Assembly (NCBI GenBank): GCA_015056905.1
Contig: SVFI01000001.1
Coordinates: forward strand, 62,001 to 126,000
Length of the DNA: 64,000 nt
From: Lachnospiraceae bacterium
GTDB taxonomy: Bacteria; Bacillota; Clostridia; Lachnospirales; Lachnospiraceae
Direction of reading: 5' to 3'
The notes beneath the pieces were generated by a model. The model did not search any database and had not been told where the DNA came from. It saw only the letters and a list, made by a program, of their open reading frames with translations. A program made the position numbers and the translations under genes. The first letter of the stretch is position 1. The number at the start of each line of letters is the position of its first letter. This document shows, one piece after another, positions 8,664-19,300 of the stretch.

Positions 8664-9660
8664 TCTTTTTTTCCTTTTTCATTTTTCTGCGTTTTCTGAT
8701 TTTACGGACAATGAGAACAATAATTCCGATAATGATTGCCCATAAAACAAGATACGGCAAATCGATGACAAAATCAATCGCAAATTCTTTAATGTCATAC
8801 GCAATATTCTGAAGGCTGTTTACAAATCCCTCCGTCATACGCTCAAAATCTGTTTTCTTTTCCGGTTCCACCGGCGTGTAAACAACAACCTCCCTGATAC
8901 TGATATCAATGGTTGCATAGTCTACCAGATTGTCATATGTACGAAGCTGTGATTCCAGCCCCTGTATTTCATATCGCACGGATGTCAGACGACTTTCCAG
9001 TGCCACAATCGTATCAATGTCTTCCGCCTTCTCAAGAAGCGCCATCAGTCTTTCATACTCTACCTCGTACGCTTCCTTGCGGCTTTTTGTATCCACATAA
9101 GTAAGTGTCACATCCGTCGCACTCTCATTTTTGTTTGTCACATTGCCCTGCTCTGCCACAGCTCCGACAAGCGCATCCAGCTTATCTACAGGAACGCGCA
9201 CGGTATACTGTGCCGTTCTACGCGTATCATACTCATAACTTCCTCCGCTGATGTTGCTTGTTTCCATGTAGCCGCCAAGTTCATTTACCTTATTCTCAAT
9301 GAACTGTGTCAGCCCCGGAAAATCCTGTGTCTCCACATTCAGGTTGACACGGCGAATCAGCTTACGGTTCGATGCCACTGTGTTGCCGAGATCCTCGGAA
9401 CCGCCGTCACCCGAAGCTGCCGACTCCTCCATCGGCTCTTCTGCATAGTCTTCCTCTACCGCTTCTTCCGATGCATACTCATCCGTAATTGCACCTGTGC
9501 TGTAAAGTCCGTTCGTATCCCAAGCTTGTTCCATTGGTGCCGAATCTGCCATTTCTGATGTGACGGCACTCTCCTTCGAAGAACCTCCACACCCGCATAA
9601 CGTCAGCACGAGCGCTAAACCGAGTAACCATACCGTCAATTTTTTGCTGCATTTTTTCAT
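8551..9660 (-). CDS. DUF4349 domain lipoprotein with C-terminal membrane anchor
   Basis: A 369-residue secreted lipoprotein. The signal peptide MKKCSKKLTVWLLGLALVLT is followed by lipobox LCGC. An acidic linker (EEAVEEDYAEEPMEESAASG) leads to a DUF4349 domain (about residues 95-270): RKLIRRVNLNVETQDFPGL, YVDTKSRKEAYEVEYERLMA, VRYEIQGLESQLRTYDNLVD and ATIDISIREV. The coiled-coil-like centre is typical of the family, whose function is unknown. A transmembrane helix (LPYLVLWAIIIGIIVLIV, about 304-321) and a highly charged tail follow, so both ends may be membrane-attached. The tail is encoded within the era overlap. A GGGGG ribosome site precedes the ATG. Confidence 0.88.
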   Translation of the reverse strand: MKKCSKKLTVWLLGLALVLTLCGCGGSSKESAVTSEMADSAPMEQAWDTNGLYSTGAITDEYASEEAVEEDYAEEPMEESAASGDGGSEDLGNTVASNRKLIRRVNLNVETQDFPGLTQFIENKVNELGGYMETSNISGGSYEYDTRRTAQYTVRVPVDKLDALVGAVAEQGNVTNKNESATDVTLTYVDTKSRKEAYEVEYERLMALLEKAEDIDTIVALESRLTSVRYEIQGLESQLRTYDNLVDYATIDISIREVVVYTPVEPEKKTDFERMTEGFVNSLQNIAYDIKEFAIDFVIDLPYLVLWAIIIGIIVLIVRKIRKRRKMKKEKKNAEGKENGVRDTDRKTECGEINTDEPVDRTEDSDNLK

Positions 9661-9737
9661 AATAGTACCCCCTTAATATTGTTGATGCTAAAGTTACGCA
9701 TCTCCCATACACATTTTTTGGTAATTTTTATTAAAAA

Positions 9738-12656
9738 TTAAAACAAAGGAACGATCTCCCCGAACAGCTCTGCACTATCACGAATCTTATCCTCATTACC
9801 TACGACGCAGAGCACCTCATCATCGAGCATTGACTGTACATAATCTGCCATTTTGTGGATATCTTCCTCGCTGCAGGAAAGAATCTCATCTCTCTCCTTC
9901 TGCTCTGCCTCAAAAGTATGTCCCGTCATGTAGGCAGCATAACTTCTTGCGCCGAGCGCACTCGGTGACAACGGCATATCTTTCTCCGCAATCGTACCGA
10001 TGATATACTTTGTCATCGTATCCTCATCTGCTGCAAAATCCCGAAGATATTCCGGTGCTTCTTCATATGTTTCGATCGTCTGTGTCAGATTCGGGTCACG
10101 GTATGACACAAAATAAGAAGTTCCTTCCTTTGAAAAATTGCTCATACAGCCATAAGCACCGCCTTTGACTCTTACCTGAAGCCAAAGATAATCGTATCCC
10201 ATCATCACACGGAGCACACGAAGCGCTCCCGTGTAAGGAAGTCCTTTTTTTCTGTAATTACCGGTTCTGCACACATACTGAATTCCCGCAGATGTACATA
10301 AACCTTCCTGCTTTTTCGAAAGCTTTGCCGTAAAAGGTGTTCCCTGATTGTCTGCATCGGAAAGTCCGGACACAAGTACTGTGCTCGCTTTCTGCACCGC
10401 AAACAGCCCCTGTGCAGAGCCTGTGAAATCATAGAGCAGACGCTGCTTGTGACATATAAATCCAAGCACCTCGCGAAGCTGTGCAATACATTCATTCTTA
10501 CGATTTTCAAAATCCGCAAGAAGTTCACTGACAAAACGGTAGAAGCCAACGCCGCCCATCTGGTCATCTGCCCATACCGGAAGTGATATATACGATGCTG
10601 CACGCATCACCGCAAGCGAATGTCCTGCCCCTGTCATACGGGCCTGCATACGGGATTTAAGTTCTCCTAAAATTTCTTTTAAACGTTTCTCATCTCCGAT
10701 ATCTGAAGTGAAAAGGATTTCCGAAACAAGCGAAAACAAGTCCTCCACCCTGTTTTCAAATGCTTTCCCTTTTACCTCAAAGAGCATCTTAAATTCATCC
10801 GTATTCTGCTCGTTGGTATATGAAACGGCCTGAAACGAAATCCCACCCGTTTTGAGATTGATCTCATTAAACAAATCGCCGTAACTGTAGTTTTTCGTAT
10901 TGACAAGACCGAGTACATTTTTTAAAAGTCCCAGATACGGAAGCTGCTGTGCCGGAATATCTCTCACATCAAAAGCAAGACGCACATACGCCACACCGTT
11001 TGTGTATACCGGATGATAAAGCAGTGTATTTCCTCCGCACTCACGCTCCTCATTACAGTACCCCTGTGCCTCGTTCCCCAAATCCGCACGGGAAAGCATC
11101 GGAATCTTCGCCATCGCTTCCGGCGTATCTTCTTCCTCCTGATATTCCTTCAGAGCTTTGGTATCTTCTATAATTTGCGCAAGCTGCTCTTTCGTCAAAG
11201 AAGCTTTATATTCTTCCAGCTTTTGCGCAAGTTCCTCATTGTTTCGCTTTTCCAATCCCTTGACCGGAATCATGACAAGAAGCAGCTTATGCGGATTATC
11301 TAAAATCTCCTCCTTAACAAGCTGTTCGAAATATCCGGTTTCTACCTTTTCGCGGAGAGACGCAAACGTATCGTTGGCCTCAATGTGCATAAATGGTCTT
11401 CCTGCGTCATACAGCCAGCTGTCAAGTGCCTGCAGACCATACATAAGTCCCTTCGGATACATACCGAAATCTGCTTCTCTGTATTTGAATTCAAAATTGT
11501 TCAGTGCCGCATAGAGTGAATTCTTCGGAATTCCGCCGTCAACAAGCTCCCGAAGCACCTCCTCCAGAATGCGCACGAACTTCTCCTTATCCTCCGCCTT
11601 TGCGTTCTTGGAAACAAAGGAGAAAAACGGCTGCAAAATTCCGTTTTCACAGACACTGTACACATCCTCGCCGATACCAGCCTCCGTCAGTGCCACCTTG
11701 ACCGGCGCTCCCGGAGCAGAACAAAGCGCATAATCAAGCACCTGCAACGCCACATATAATTCCCTGTCAAGACATGTTCCGATCGAAACATTGTAAGAAA
11801 AATATGACATAGAATCCGTGTCATCCGTCTCAAGAACCGGATATTCCTTCACCGATTCCTTCATACCCGCAAACGCCTTCTGCATCTTGATTTCGGAATC
11901 CACATCCAGATAGTCATATTGGGAAAGATATTCCTCATCCAGATAGCGGAGTTTCTCCTCCATATCCATATTTCCGTACAGGTAAATATAACTGTTGGAC
12001 GGATGATAGTACTTTTGGTGGAAGGCAATAAAATTCTCATAGGTTAAATCCGGAATGCACGACGGCTTTCCGCCGGAATCCACCCCGTAAGCCGTATCCG
12101 GATAAAGCCCGTTGTACACCTCGCGGTCCAGCAAATCATCCGCAGACGAATACGCCCCTTTCATCTCGTTGTACACCACACCGTTGTATGTCAGTTCATC
12201 ATCAGGCGACTCACACTCATAATGCCAGCCCTCCTGCATAAAGATTTTTTTCTCACTATAGATATTCGGATGAAACACCGCATCCAGATACACATCCATC
12301 AAATTGGCAAAATCTTTGTCATTACAACTAGCCACCGGATATACTGTCTTATCCGGATACGTAATTGCATTCAAAAATGTATTCAGCGACCCCTTTGCAA
12401 GCTCTACGAACGGGTCCTTGACCGGATATTTTTCAGAACCGCAGAGCACGCTGTGCTCAATAATATGCGCCACACCGGTACTGTCGGTCGGCGGTGTGCG
12501 AAATCCGATATAAAATACTTTGTTCTCATCGTCGTTGGAAAGAAGTGTAATCTTTGCCCCCGTCTTTTTATGTCTGAGAATTGCCCCCTTTGATTTCAGG
12601 TCTGCAATCTCTCTCTCCTCTATCAATTCGTACGCACTTAACTTATGAAAATCCAT
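9738..12656 (-). CDS. M16C family zinc metalloprotease (presequence-protease-like)
   Basis: Large insulinase-superfamily peptidase of 972 residues, the single-chain M16C size (PreP/Cym1/falcilysin-like), which degrades peptides in a closed chamber. The inverted zinc motif HIIEH is at residues 64-68, with the downstream Glu ligand in YNEMKGAY (E164). The rest of the active-site block, LCGSEKYPVKDPFVELAKGS, is conserved. A peptidase M16C-associated middle region and a second, non-catalytic half follow (MMGYDYLWLQVRVKGGAYGC near the C-terminus supplies the usual substrate-clamping Arg/Tyr region). There is no signal peptide, so it is cytosolic. It lies 33 nt downstream of the 142-residue unknown gene. 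Confidence 0.93.
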   Translation of the reverse strand: MDFHKLSAYELIEEREIADLKSKGAILRHKKTGAKITLLSNDDENKVFYIGFRTPPTDSTGVAHIIEHSVLCGSEKYPVKDPFVELAKGSLNTFLNAITYPDKTVYPVASCNDKDFANLMDVYLDAVFHPNIYSEKKIFMQEGWHYECESPDDELTYNGVVYNEMKGAYSSADDLLDREVYNGLYPDTAYGVDSGGKPSCIPDLTYENFIAFHQKYYHPSNSYIYLYGNMDMEEKLRYLDEEYLSQYDYLDVDSEIKMQKAFAGMKESVKEYPVLETDDTDSMSYFSYNVSIGTCLDRELYVALQVLDYALCSAPGAPVKVALTEAGIGEDVYSVCENGILQPFFSFVSKNAKAEDKEKFVRILEEVLRELVDGGIPKNSLYAALNNFEFKYREADFGMYPKGLMYGLQALDSWLYDAGRPFMHIEANDTFASLREKVETGYFEQLVKEEILDNPHKLLLVMIPVKGLEKRNNEELAQKLEEYKASLTKEQLAQIIEDTKALKEYQEEEDTPEAMAKIPMLSRADLGNEAQGYCNEERECGGNTLLYHPVYTNGVAYVRLAFDVRDIPAQQLPYLGLLKNVLGLVNTKNYSYGDLFNEINLKTGGISFQAVSYTNEQNTDEFKMLFEVKGKAFENRVEDLFSLVSEILFTSDIGDEKRLKEILGELKSRMQARMTGAGHSLAVMRAASYISLPVWADDQMGGVGFYRFVSELLADFENRKNECIAQLREVLGFICHKQRLLYDFTGSAQGLFAVQKASTVLVSGLSDADNQGTPFTAKLSKKQEGLCTSAGIQYVCRTGNYRKKGLPYTGALRVLRVMMGYDYLWLQVRVKGGAYGCMSNFSKEGTSYFVSYRDPNLTQTIETYEEAPEYLRDFAADEDTMTKYIIGTIAEKDMPLSPSALGARSYAAYMTGHTFEAEQKERDEILSCSEEDIHKMADYVQSMLDDEVLCVVGNEDKIRDSAELFGEIVPLF

Positions 12657-12689
12657 GTTACGCCTCCGTTTTATTTTCTCTAATCTCTG

Positions 12690-13118
12690 TTATACCGCAA
12701 GTGAACCGAGGTGGAGTTTTGAAAATTTGAATTCCATCATATAATCCGGGTTAATCTGCCCCTTTAGTTGCTCATCGCTTACCAATTCGGATACTTTTAA
12801 ACTCTTCTCGCGATACTCCGTCCGCACTCTTCCCTTCCGGTCGGTAATCTCCACCGGAAGCATCACCTTAAATTTGCCCTTGAGCTGGGAGAATACCATG
12901 TATGCTTTGCTATCCGCGTTCATTGTAAGTACATGGTCACATATTCTTGTATCTTCCCCCGCTTCCGCCAAAATATACTGATATACCGCGGTTTTAAGCT
13001 TCTGCGGCGTATCTTCCGCCTCCGCCAGTTCCTTGTATGTCAGACGAAGTCCGAAAAATACATCGGAAAAATTCTGCATCACAAACTTAAAATCATTTTC
13101 ATTTCCCATTGTCATCAT
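12690..13118 (-). CDS. Conserved-looking hypothetical protein, 142 residues
   Basis: Not recognised. The ATG at 13118 has a GGAG site 7 nt upstream, and the gene overlaps the end of the sigma-like gene by 20 nt, so translation is probably coupled. The product is soluble, with helical N-terminal half (DFKFVMQNFSDVFFGLRLTY) and a beta-rich C-terminal half (KAYMVFSQLKGKFKVMLPVE). There is no signal peptide, Cys motif or known catalytic signature. Tight coupling to the region-4-less sigma-like protein makes a partner or regulator role for that protein a reasonable, untested guess. Confidence 0.65.
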   Translation of the reverse strand: MMTMGNENDFKFVMQNFSDVFFGLRLTYKELAEAEDTPQKLKTAVYQYILAEAGEDTRICDHVLTMNADSKAYMVFSQLKGKFKVMLPVEITDRKGRVRTEYREKSLKVSELVSDEQLKGQINPDYMMEFKFSKLHLGSLAV

Positions 13119-13869
13119 TCGTTATCTCCATTTCAATCGAATCGATGAGGTTACTGCTCAGTTTCATCGCTTCCGCCACATCGTCCATCGTCAGCTCCGA
13201 GTTGCTGCAGATTTCCTCCGGCGACACCTTGCGCCGCATCTCTTCCGACAAATCACGCGCCACATCCGCAACGCGGTTGACTTTATCCACAATCTGACGG
13301 TCCACATTCTTCTCGTCCGCTTCCTCGTTGATAAGACGCTCCATCGCCTCCATCATACATTTGCCCAAAAATCCGCTGACTTCCTCCCAGACGTCTCCTT
13401 CCGATTCCAGACAACCGAGATTCTGCACCGCCAATGTCAGTGCCAAATTCCCCTCTCCGATTAAGTCTTCAATAAAAATCCCCTGCCCTGCATAAAGCTT
13501 GGCAAGTTCTACTGCCTGGGAAAGAAATTGAGACAATACCATCTCCTGCGCCTGCTTATCTCCCGCCATCGCAGAAAGCATAATTTCGGTAAGCTGCTCC
13601 TTTTCAATGTACTCAATCAGAGTCAGACTCTCCGTATATTCTTCCAGATAATCCTTGTCTTCCATCGACAAAAACTCATCCAAATCCGCCTTCTCACCGA
13701 CCGATATTTTCTGTGAGGAAAGGTATTCCAAAAGCAGTTTTTTCTGCTCCGTATTCTCCGCTACTTCCGGAAAGTGCTGTGCAATCTGCTCCTCGCTGAC
13801 ACACATTTTCTGTTCCTTTGCAAGAGTTGTAAGCGCCGCCAGCTGCTGTCTAAACTGTTGTTCGTTCAT
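13099..13869 (-). CDS. Sigma-70-like protein lacking region 4 and promoter-melting aromatics
   Basis: A 256-residue paralogue of the housekeeping sigma factor by direct reading. Residues about 5-60 resemble region 1.1 and 72-105 region 1.2. Residues 108-150 match regions 2.1-2.2 closely (ELAKLYAGQGIFIEDLIGEG, compare the RpoD pattern AKRYxxRGLxFLDLIQEGN), the face that binds core RNA polymerase. Residues 160-185 align without gaps to 2.3-2.4, but the conserved TYATWW block is replaced by GFLGKCMMEA. Residues 190-240 match region 3.0-3.1 (VNRVADVARDLSEEMRRKVS). The protein stops just at the region 3.2 finger (SIEMEITNDDN) and has no region 4. It therefore should bind core but not recognise promoters. 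It is unlike any ECF factor. Confidence 0.72.
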   Translation of the reverse strand: MNEQQFRQQLAALTTLAKEQKMCVSEEQIAQHFPEVAENTEQKKLLLEYLSSQKISVGEKADLDEFLSMEDKDYLEEYTESLTLIEYIEKEQLTEIMLSAMAGDKQAQEMVLSQFLSQAVELAKLYAGQGIFIEDLIGEGNLALTLAVQNLGCLESEGDVWEEVSGFLGKCMMEAMERLINEEADEKNVDRQIVDKVNRVADVARDLSEEMRRKVSPEEICSNSELTMDDVAEAMKLSSNLIDSIEMEITNDDNGK

Positions 13870-13887
13870 AAATCTCTCCTACTTCAC

Positions 13888-14805
13888 CTATTTCTTTACA
13901 TGCGTATGCGTAAACAAATGATCACTGCAATATTCGTAATTCCCGTCACATTTCGAACAGAAACGGAATTCCAAGTCAGGATATTCCTCCGCCGTTCTTC
14001 CGCAGATGGCACATTTATGTTTCGCTATTTTCTGCGTTCTGACAACCTGCTTCTTAAACTCTGCCTGACGCTTGATCTGACGCGGTGTGCGGAACGACTT
14101 TCTCGTCGTTACAAAAAAGATAATGGTGGACATAAGCGAAAAGAGAATCGCAATACAGTTCGCCAACGCTTCATACCATGTGCCGGCTTCCTGAGTCCGC
14201 ATTACAATCATAAAACTTCCGAAGAAATCCAATCCCAAAATCACCGCATAAATTATTCCCAGTACTTTTATTTTGATTGGAATAATAAACATTAAAAGAA
14301 TCTGTACTTCCGGAAATGTCATGGCAAAAGCCAAAATAATGGACATACAGACATAATAGGTTGAAAAACTAGGTTGTCGAAGAGAATGAGACACCACGTC
14401 GATTCCCAGTTCCATAACTGCCATCATATCACCTAATCCGTTCGACAAGCAGATCAAATACAGTACAAAAGCACCGATTACCGTAAACACCAATCCCGAA
14501 ATCAGATACACATTATAGCGGAATGTTCCCCACGCGCGCTCCACAGCGGTTCCGATGGAGTAATAAAAATAAAGCATAATCAGCGTAAAGAAATCCAATC
14601 GGGCCGGCGGTATCAATATCCATGTTACAAGTCGCCATACCTGCCCTTGCAAAATCCAATACGGATTAAGTGTCAGATATTGAAAAAAGACAGGATTCAC
14701 AAGTTGTATGACATAACCGAATCCATAGCAGATAATCAGATATAAAGTCAAATTGCGAATCGCGTACTTCCCGTATTTCCGTTCCATTTTTGAAAGCCAG
14801 TTCAT
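13888..14805 (-). CDS. Rhomboid-fold membrane protein with C-terminal zinc ribbon, probably non-proteolytic
   Basis: A 305-residue polytopic protein with about six transmembrane helices (roughly residues 15-215). The segment [14 protein letters not shown] matches the L1-loop WR motif of rhomboid and Derlin-like proteins. The Gly-x-Ser-Gly motif and the catalytic His expected for an active rhomboid protease were not found, so this looks like a pseudo-rhomboid. The cytoplasmic C-terminus has a Cys4 zinc ribbon (CAICGR...[11 protein letters not shown], about 270-295) with a His-rich end (HTHVKK). It is the first gene of the leftward unit that contains the sigma-like gene 18 nt downstream. Function is unknown. 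Confidence 0.7.
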   Translation of the reverse strand: MNWLSKMERKYGKYAIRNLTLYLIICYGFGYVIQLVNPVFFQYLTLNPYWILQGQVWRLVTWILIPPARLDFFTLIMLYFYYSIGTAVERAWGTFRYNVYLISGLVFTVIGAFVLYLICLSNGLGDMMAVMELGIDVVSHSLRQPSFSTYYVCMSIILAFAMTFPEVQILLMFIIPIKIKVLGIIYAVILGLDFFGSFMIVMRTQEAGTWYEALANCIAILFSLMSTIIFFVTTRKSFRTPRQIKRQAEFKKQVVRTQKIAKHKCAICGRTAEEYPDLEFRFCSKCDGNYEYCSDHLFTHTHVKK

Positions 14806-14848
14806 TTTCAGTATCCACCTCTGTTTTCATTCATTTAATATGTTTTTT

Positions 14849-14877
14849 ATTCTAACATGCAGGAATTGGAAAGTAAA
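14849..14877 (-). promoter_or_regulatory. Candidate promoter for the rhomboid-like/sigma-like unit
   Basis: Minus strand TTTACT, 17 nt, TAGAAT, about 45 nt before the ATG at 14805. The -10 is five of six, the -35 is four of six. It lies in the divergent intergenic region of 226 bp shared with the activator gene. Confidence 0.5.
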
Positions 14878-14951
14878 TTTGTTTTATTCATTTTTAACAA
14901 ATTACAGATATATAATTTATATATTTTTTATATTCTTAACCGAATTGAAGA

Positions 14952-14980
14952 TTGCAGAATTAAAATCATTGTCGTATAAT
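14952..14980 (+). promoter_or_regulatory. SigmaA-type promoter for the CoA-dehydratase-activator gene
   Basis: TTGCAG, exactly 17 nt, then a perfect TATAAT, ending 51 nt before the ATG at 15032. Confidence 0.85.
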
Positions 14981-15031
14981 GTAAAAGTATGTCCGAATGA
15001 CACATTTAATAAGAAAGGATGGTTGCAAAAC

Positions 15032-18000
15032 ATGAAGCACCATACGCTCGGAATTGATATCGGATCGACAACCGTTAAGATTGCCCTTCTCGACGAGAAT
15101 CAAAATATTATTTTTTCTGACTATAAAAGGCACTTCGCCAACATACGTGAAACATTACTGGAACTTGTAAAGGATGCTTACACGCAAAGCGGGGATATTT
15201 CTGTTTCTCCGATGATTACAGGCTCCGGCGGTCTGGCACTTGCCAACTGCCTTGACGTCCCTTTTACCCAGGAAGTCATCGCCGTTTCCACATCGCTTAA
15301 GAAATATGCTCCGCAGACCGACGTTGCCATTGAGCTCGGCGGTGAAGATGCTAAAATTATATATTTTGAAGGCGGAAATGTGGAACAGCGCATGAACGGT
15401 ATCTGCGCCGGCGGTACAGGTTCTTTTATCGACCAGATGGCCTCTCTTCTTCAGACCGATGCCACGGGTCTGAACGAATATGCAAAAGGCTATCAGTCTC
15501 TGTATACGATTGCAGCGCGCTGCGGTGTTTTTGCAAAATCCGACATTCAGCCGCTCATCAACGACGGTGCAACCAAAGAAGACCTCTCCGCCTCTATTTT
15601 CCAGGCGGTAGTCAACCAGACCATCAGCGGTCTTGCCTGCGGAAAACCAATCCGCGGACATGTCGCTTTTCTCGGCGGCCCGCTTTTCTTCCTCTCCGAG
15701 CTGAAGGAAGCGTTCATCCGCACATTAAAACTTGACGACGACCATATTATTTCACCGGAAAATCCACATCTTTTTGCTGCCATCGGCTCTGCCTTGAATG
15801 CAAAAGAAGATGTTGTTTTACCGCTCAGTGACATGGTTGATAAACTGTCTTCCGAAATCAAAATGGAATTCGAAGTGGAACGTATGTCTCCGCTTTTTTC
15901 CACAAAGACAGAATACGAATTATTCACGACAAGACACAGCTCGCACAAAGTGCGCACGGCAAAACTGTCAAATTATAAAGGTAACTGCTATCTCGGAATC
16001 GATGCCGGTTCCACCACAACCAAAGTTGCCTTAATCGGCGAGGACGGTTCCCTTCTGTACTCCTTCTACAGCAGTAACAACGGAAGTCCGTTAAAAACCG
16101 CCATCACTGCATTCAAAGATATCTACGCCCAGCTTCCGGAAGGCGCAACCATTTCCCATGCATGTTCTACCGGATACGGCGAGGCTCTCATGAAGGCAGC
16201 ATTCCTGCTTGACGAAGGTGAAGTGGAAACAGTGGCTCACTACTATGCTGCTGCATTTTTCTCTCCGGATGTCGATTGTATTCTTGACATCGGCGGTCAG
16301 GACATGAAATGTATCAAAATCAAAAACGGAACCGTGGACAGCGTGCAGCTCAACGAAGCCTGCTCTTCCGGCTGTGGTTCCTTCATCGAAACCTTTGCAA
16401 AATCACTGAATTATTCTGTGGAAGACTTTGCAAAGGAAGCACTTTTTGCACAACATCCGATTGACCTCGGAACAAGATGTACGGTGTTTATGAACTCAAA
16501 AGTAAAGCAGGCACAGAAGGAAGGCGCATCCGTTGCGGACATCTCTGCCGGTCTTGCCTATTCCGTCATCAAAAATGCACTGTTTAAGGTTATCAAAGTA
16601 TCGTCTGCAAGCGAGCTCGGTAAAAAAATCGTCGTACAGGGAGGAACCTTCTACAACGATGCCGTTCTCCGCAGTTTCGAAAAAATTGCCGGCTGTGAGG
16701 CAGTCCGTCCTGATATCGCCGGAATCATGGGAGCTTTCGGTGCCGCTCTGATTGCCAAAGAACGCTACCACGAAAAAGAAGACCTCGCAGCAAATGACAT
16801 CGATGCAGGTGAAATCACCTCATCCATGCTCTCGATTGATAAAATCAACTCGCTTGAATTTACAACCCGCATGGCGAAATGTCAGGGCTGTACCAACCAC
16901 TGCCGCCTGACCATCAACCAGTTTACCGGCGGACGTCAGTACATATCCGGTAATCGTTGCGAACGCGGTATCGGAAAAGAAAAGAACAAAAACAATGTTC
17001 CGAACCTCTACGATTACAAATTACATCGTATTTTTGACTATGAACCGCTCCCTGTCAATGAGGCAACGCGCGGACAGGTCGGTATTCCGAGAGTTCTGAA
17101 CATGTACGAGAATTATCCGTTCTGGTTTACGTTTTTTACAGAGCTCAAATATCAAGTTGTATTATCACCTCTTTCGACACACAAGATTTACGAGCTCGGT
17201 ATTGAATCCATCCCGAGCGAATCCGAGTGCTATCCTGCCAAACTGGCGCACGGGCACATTACATGGCTGATTAAGCAGGGCGTACCTTACATTTTCTATC
17301 CTGCGCTGTTTTACGAGCGCGACGAAGTGCCCGGTGCAAACAACCATTACAATTGTCCGATTGTAACTTCCTACTCGGAGAATATCAAAAACAACGTGGA
17401 AGAAATCGGTCGCGGAGATGTGCGTTTCCACAATCCGTTCCTCTCCTTCCGCGACAAAGAAGTTATTTTTAAAGTATTGGTCAAGGAATTCCCTGATATT
17501 CCGAAAGGTGAGATTTATCACGCGGTAGACAAAGCGTGGGACGAACTGGAAAATGCCCGTTATGACATGCAGAAAAAAGGAGAAGAAACCATCGCATGGC
17601 TGAACGAGAACAAAAAGCGCGGCATTGTTCTTGCCGGACGTCCGTACCATATTGACCCGGAAATCAATCATGGTATTCCTGAACTGATTAACTCTTACGA
17701 CATCGCCGTATTGACAGAGGATTCCGTGTCACACCTGGGCTGGCCGGAGCGTCCGCTGATCGTTTCCGATCAGTGGATGTATCATTCCCGTCTGTATGCG
17801 GCCGCGTGTTATGTCCGCATGACAAACAACATTGACCTCATTCAGCTCAACTCCTTCGGTTGCGGCCTTGACGCCGTCACCACGGATCAGGTCAATGACA
17901 TCCTGACAGCGAGCGATAAAATTTATACATGTTTAAAAATCGACGAAGTTAACAATCTCGGCGCGGCAAGAATCCGTATCCGCTCCCTGATTGCCGCACT

Positions 18001-19294
18001 TCATGTAAAGGAACTTCGAAATGAGGAAAGAGTCGTGCACTCTTCTGCCATCAATAAAGTTTCCTTTACGGAAGAAATGCGCAAGGAATATACCATTCTC
18101 TGTCCGCAGATGTCTCCGTTCCACTTTGACATTATCGGACCGGGATTCAAAGCCTGTGGTTACAATTTTGAAGTGTTACCTTCCGACAACCGCCACGCAG
18201 TGGAAACCGGACTCAAGTACGTAAATAACGATGCATGTTACCCGTCACTTATCGTAGTCGGACAGATTATGGATGCACTTCAATCCGGTAAATACGACTT
18301 AAACAAAACTGCTGTTGTCATGACACAGACCGGCGGCGGCTGTCGCGCAACCAACTACGTAGGATTTATCCGTCGTGCGTTAGCCAAGGCTAATCTTGAG
18401 CACATTCCTGTCATCTCAATTAATATGAGCGGACTGGAACAAAACCCGGGATTTAAGCTGAATCTCAATGTACTTATTCGTGCAGTTTACGGTGCTATTT
18501 TCGGCGACATCTTCATGAAATGTGTATACCGCATGCGGCCATATGAAATTACTCCGGGAAGCGTCAATGAAGTTCACGAAAAATGGAAAGTCAAATGTCA
18601 GCAGTTTGTATCACGAAAATATATGTCCTTTACAACCTTTAAGCGTATGTGCAGGCAGATGATTGCAGAATTTGATGCCATTCCGGTACGCGAGGAACGC
18701 AAACCGCGTGTCGGTATCGTCGGAGAAATTCTCGTAAAATTCCTTCCGGCTGCCAACAATTATCTGGCAGAGCTTTTGGAGGCAGAAGGCGCAGAAGCCG
18801 TTTGTCCGGACCTGCTCGATTTCATGTTCTACTGCTTCTACAACCAGATTTACAAATCCGAACAGTTCGGAACACCGAAGAAAACTGCACGGGCATGTAA
18901 AGCCGGTATTGCAGCGATGAACTTTGCAAGAGGCAGTGCAACAAAAGCATTTATAAAATCCAAACACTTTGATCCGCCTGCCAATATTTACAACTTAGCA
19001 GAAATGGCAAAAGACATCGTATCACTCGGCAACCAGACCGGTGAAGGTTGGTTCCTCACAGGAGAAATGCTGGAGCTCATTCATAACGGTGCAGCCAATA
19101 TCGTCTGCACACAGCCGTTCGGTTGTCTTCCGAACCACGTCGTAGGAAAAGGTGTCATCAAAGAGATACGCAAACGCTATCCTTCCGCTAACATTGTAGC
19201 CATCGACTATGACCCCGGTGCAAGTGAAGTCAATCAGCTCAACCGTATTAAGCTGATGCTTTCGACAGCGAATAAAAATATGACAGAAGAATAA
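15032..19294 (+). CDS. 2-hydroxyacyl-CoA dehydratase activator / BadF-BcrA ATPase fusion protein with DUF2229 domain
   Basis: A 1420-residue fusion of two ASKHA-type ATPase modules and HgdB-like parts. Module 1 (residues about 1-290) starts [15 protein letters not shown] and has [15 protein letters not shown]. Module 2 (about 317-590) repeats the fold with [26 protein letters not shown] and [14 protein letters not shown]. In the family the Cys of each such motif holds a [4Fe-4S] cluster between subunits and ATP hydrolysis drives single-electron transfer. A CQGCTNHC motif near residue 617 follows, then DUF2229 ([20 protein letters not shown]) and a dehydratase-like C-terminal part ([19 protein letters not shown]). 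Large fusions of this kind are common in Clostridia and their substrate is not established. The ATG at 15032 is chosen over an upstream in-frame extension that would read through the promoter. An AAGGA ribosome site precedes it. There are no partner dehydratase genes nearby. Confidence 0.9.
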   Translation: MKHHTLGIDIGSTTVKIALLDENQNIIFSDYKRHFANIRETLLELVKDAYTQSGDISVSPMITGSGGLALANCLDVPFTQEVIAVSTSLKKYAPQTDVAIELGGEDAKIIYFEGGNVEQRMNGICAGGTGSFIDQMASLLQTDATGLNEYAKGYQSLYTIAARCGVFAKSDIQPLINDGATKEDLSASIFQAVVNQTISGLACGKPIRGHVAFLGGPLFFLSELKEAFIRTLKLDDDHIISPENPHLFAAIGSALNAKEDVVLPLSDMVDKLSSEIKMEFEVERMSPLFSTKTEYELFTTRHSSHKVRTAKLSNYKGNCYLGIDAGSTTTKVALIGEDGSLLYSFYSSNNGSPLKTAITAFKDIYAQLPEGATISHACSTGYGEALMKAAFLLDEGEVETVAHYYAAAFFSPDVDCILDIGGQDMKCIKIKNGTVDSVQLNEACSSGCGSFIETFAKSLNYSVEDFAKEALFAQHPIDLGTRCTVFMNSKVKQAQKEGASVADISAGLAYSVIKNALFKVIKVSSASELGKKIVVQGGTFYNDAVLRSFEKIAGCEAVRPDIAGIMGAFGAALIAKERYHEKEDLAANDIDAGEITSSMLSIDKINSLEFTTRMAKCQGCTNHCRLTINQFTGGRQYISGNRCERGIGKEKNKNNVPNLYDYKLHRIFDYEPLPVNEATRGQVGIPRVLNMYENYPFWFTFFTELKYQVVLSPLSTHKIYELGIESIPSESECYPAKLAHGHITWLIKQGVPYIFYPALFYERDEVPGANNHYNCPIVTSYSENIKNNVEEIGRGDVRFHNPFLSFRDKEVIFKVLVKEFPDIPKGEIYHAVDKAWDELENARYDMQKKGEETIAWLNENKKRGIVLAGRPYHIDPEINHGIPELINSYDIAVLTEDSVSHLGWPERPLIVSDQWMYHSRLYAAACYVRMTNNIDLIQLNSFGCGLDAVTTDQVNDILTASDKIYTCLKIDEVNNLGAARIRIRSLIAALHVKELRNEERVVHSSAINKVSFTEEMRKEYTILCPQMSPFHFDIIGPGFKACGYNFEVLPSDNRHAVETGLKYVNNDACYPSLIVVGQIMDALQSGKYDLNKTAVVMTQTGGGCRATNYVGFIRRALAKANLEHIPVISINMSGLEQNPGFKLNLNVLIRAVYGAIFGDIFMKCVYRMRPYEITPGSVNEVHEKWKVKCQQFVSRKYMSFTTFKRMCRQMIAEFDAIPVREERKPRVGIVGEILVKFLPAANNYLAELLEAEGAEAVCPDLLDFMFYCFYNQIYKSEQFGTPKKTARACKAGIAAMNFARGSATKAFIKSKHFDPPANIYNLAEMAKDIVSLGNQTGEGWFLTGEMLELIHNGAANIVCTQPFGCLPNHVVGKGVIKEIRKRYPSANIVAIDYDPGASEVNQLNRIKLMLSTANKNMTEE

Positions 19295-19300
19295 ATATAA

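Noticed and set aside
14753-15031. In-frame 93-residue extension of the activator gene
   Set aside because: It runs through the divergent intergenic region and the TTGCAG-N17-TATAAT promoter, and its peptide is a Phe/Ile-rich non-coding type.
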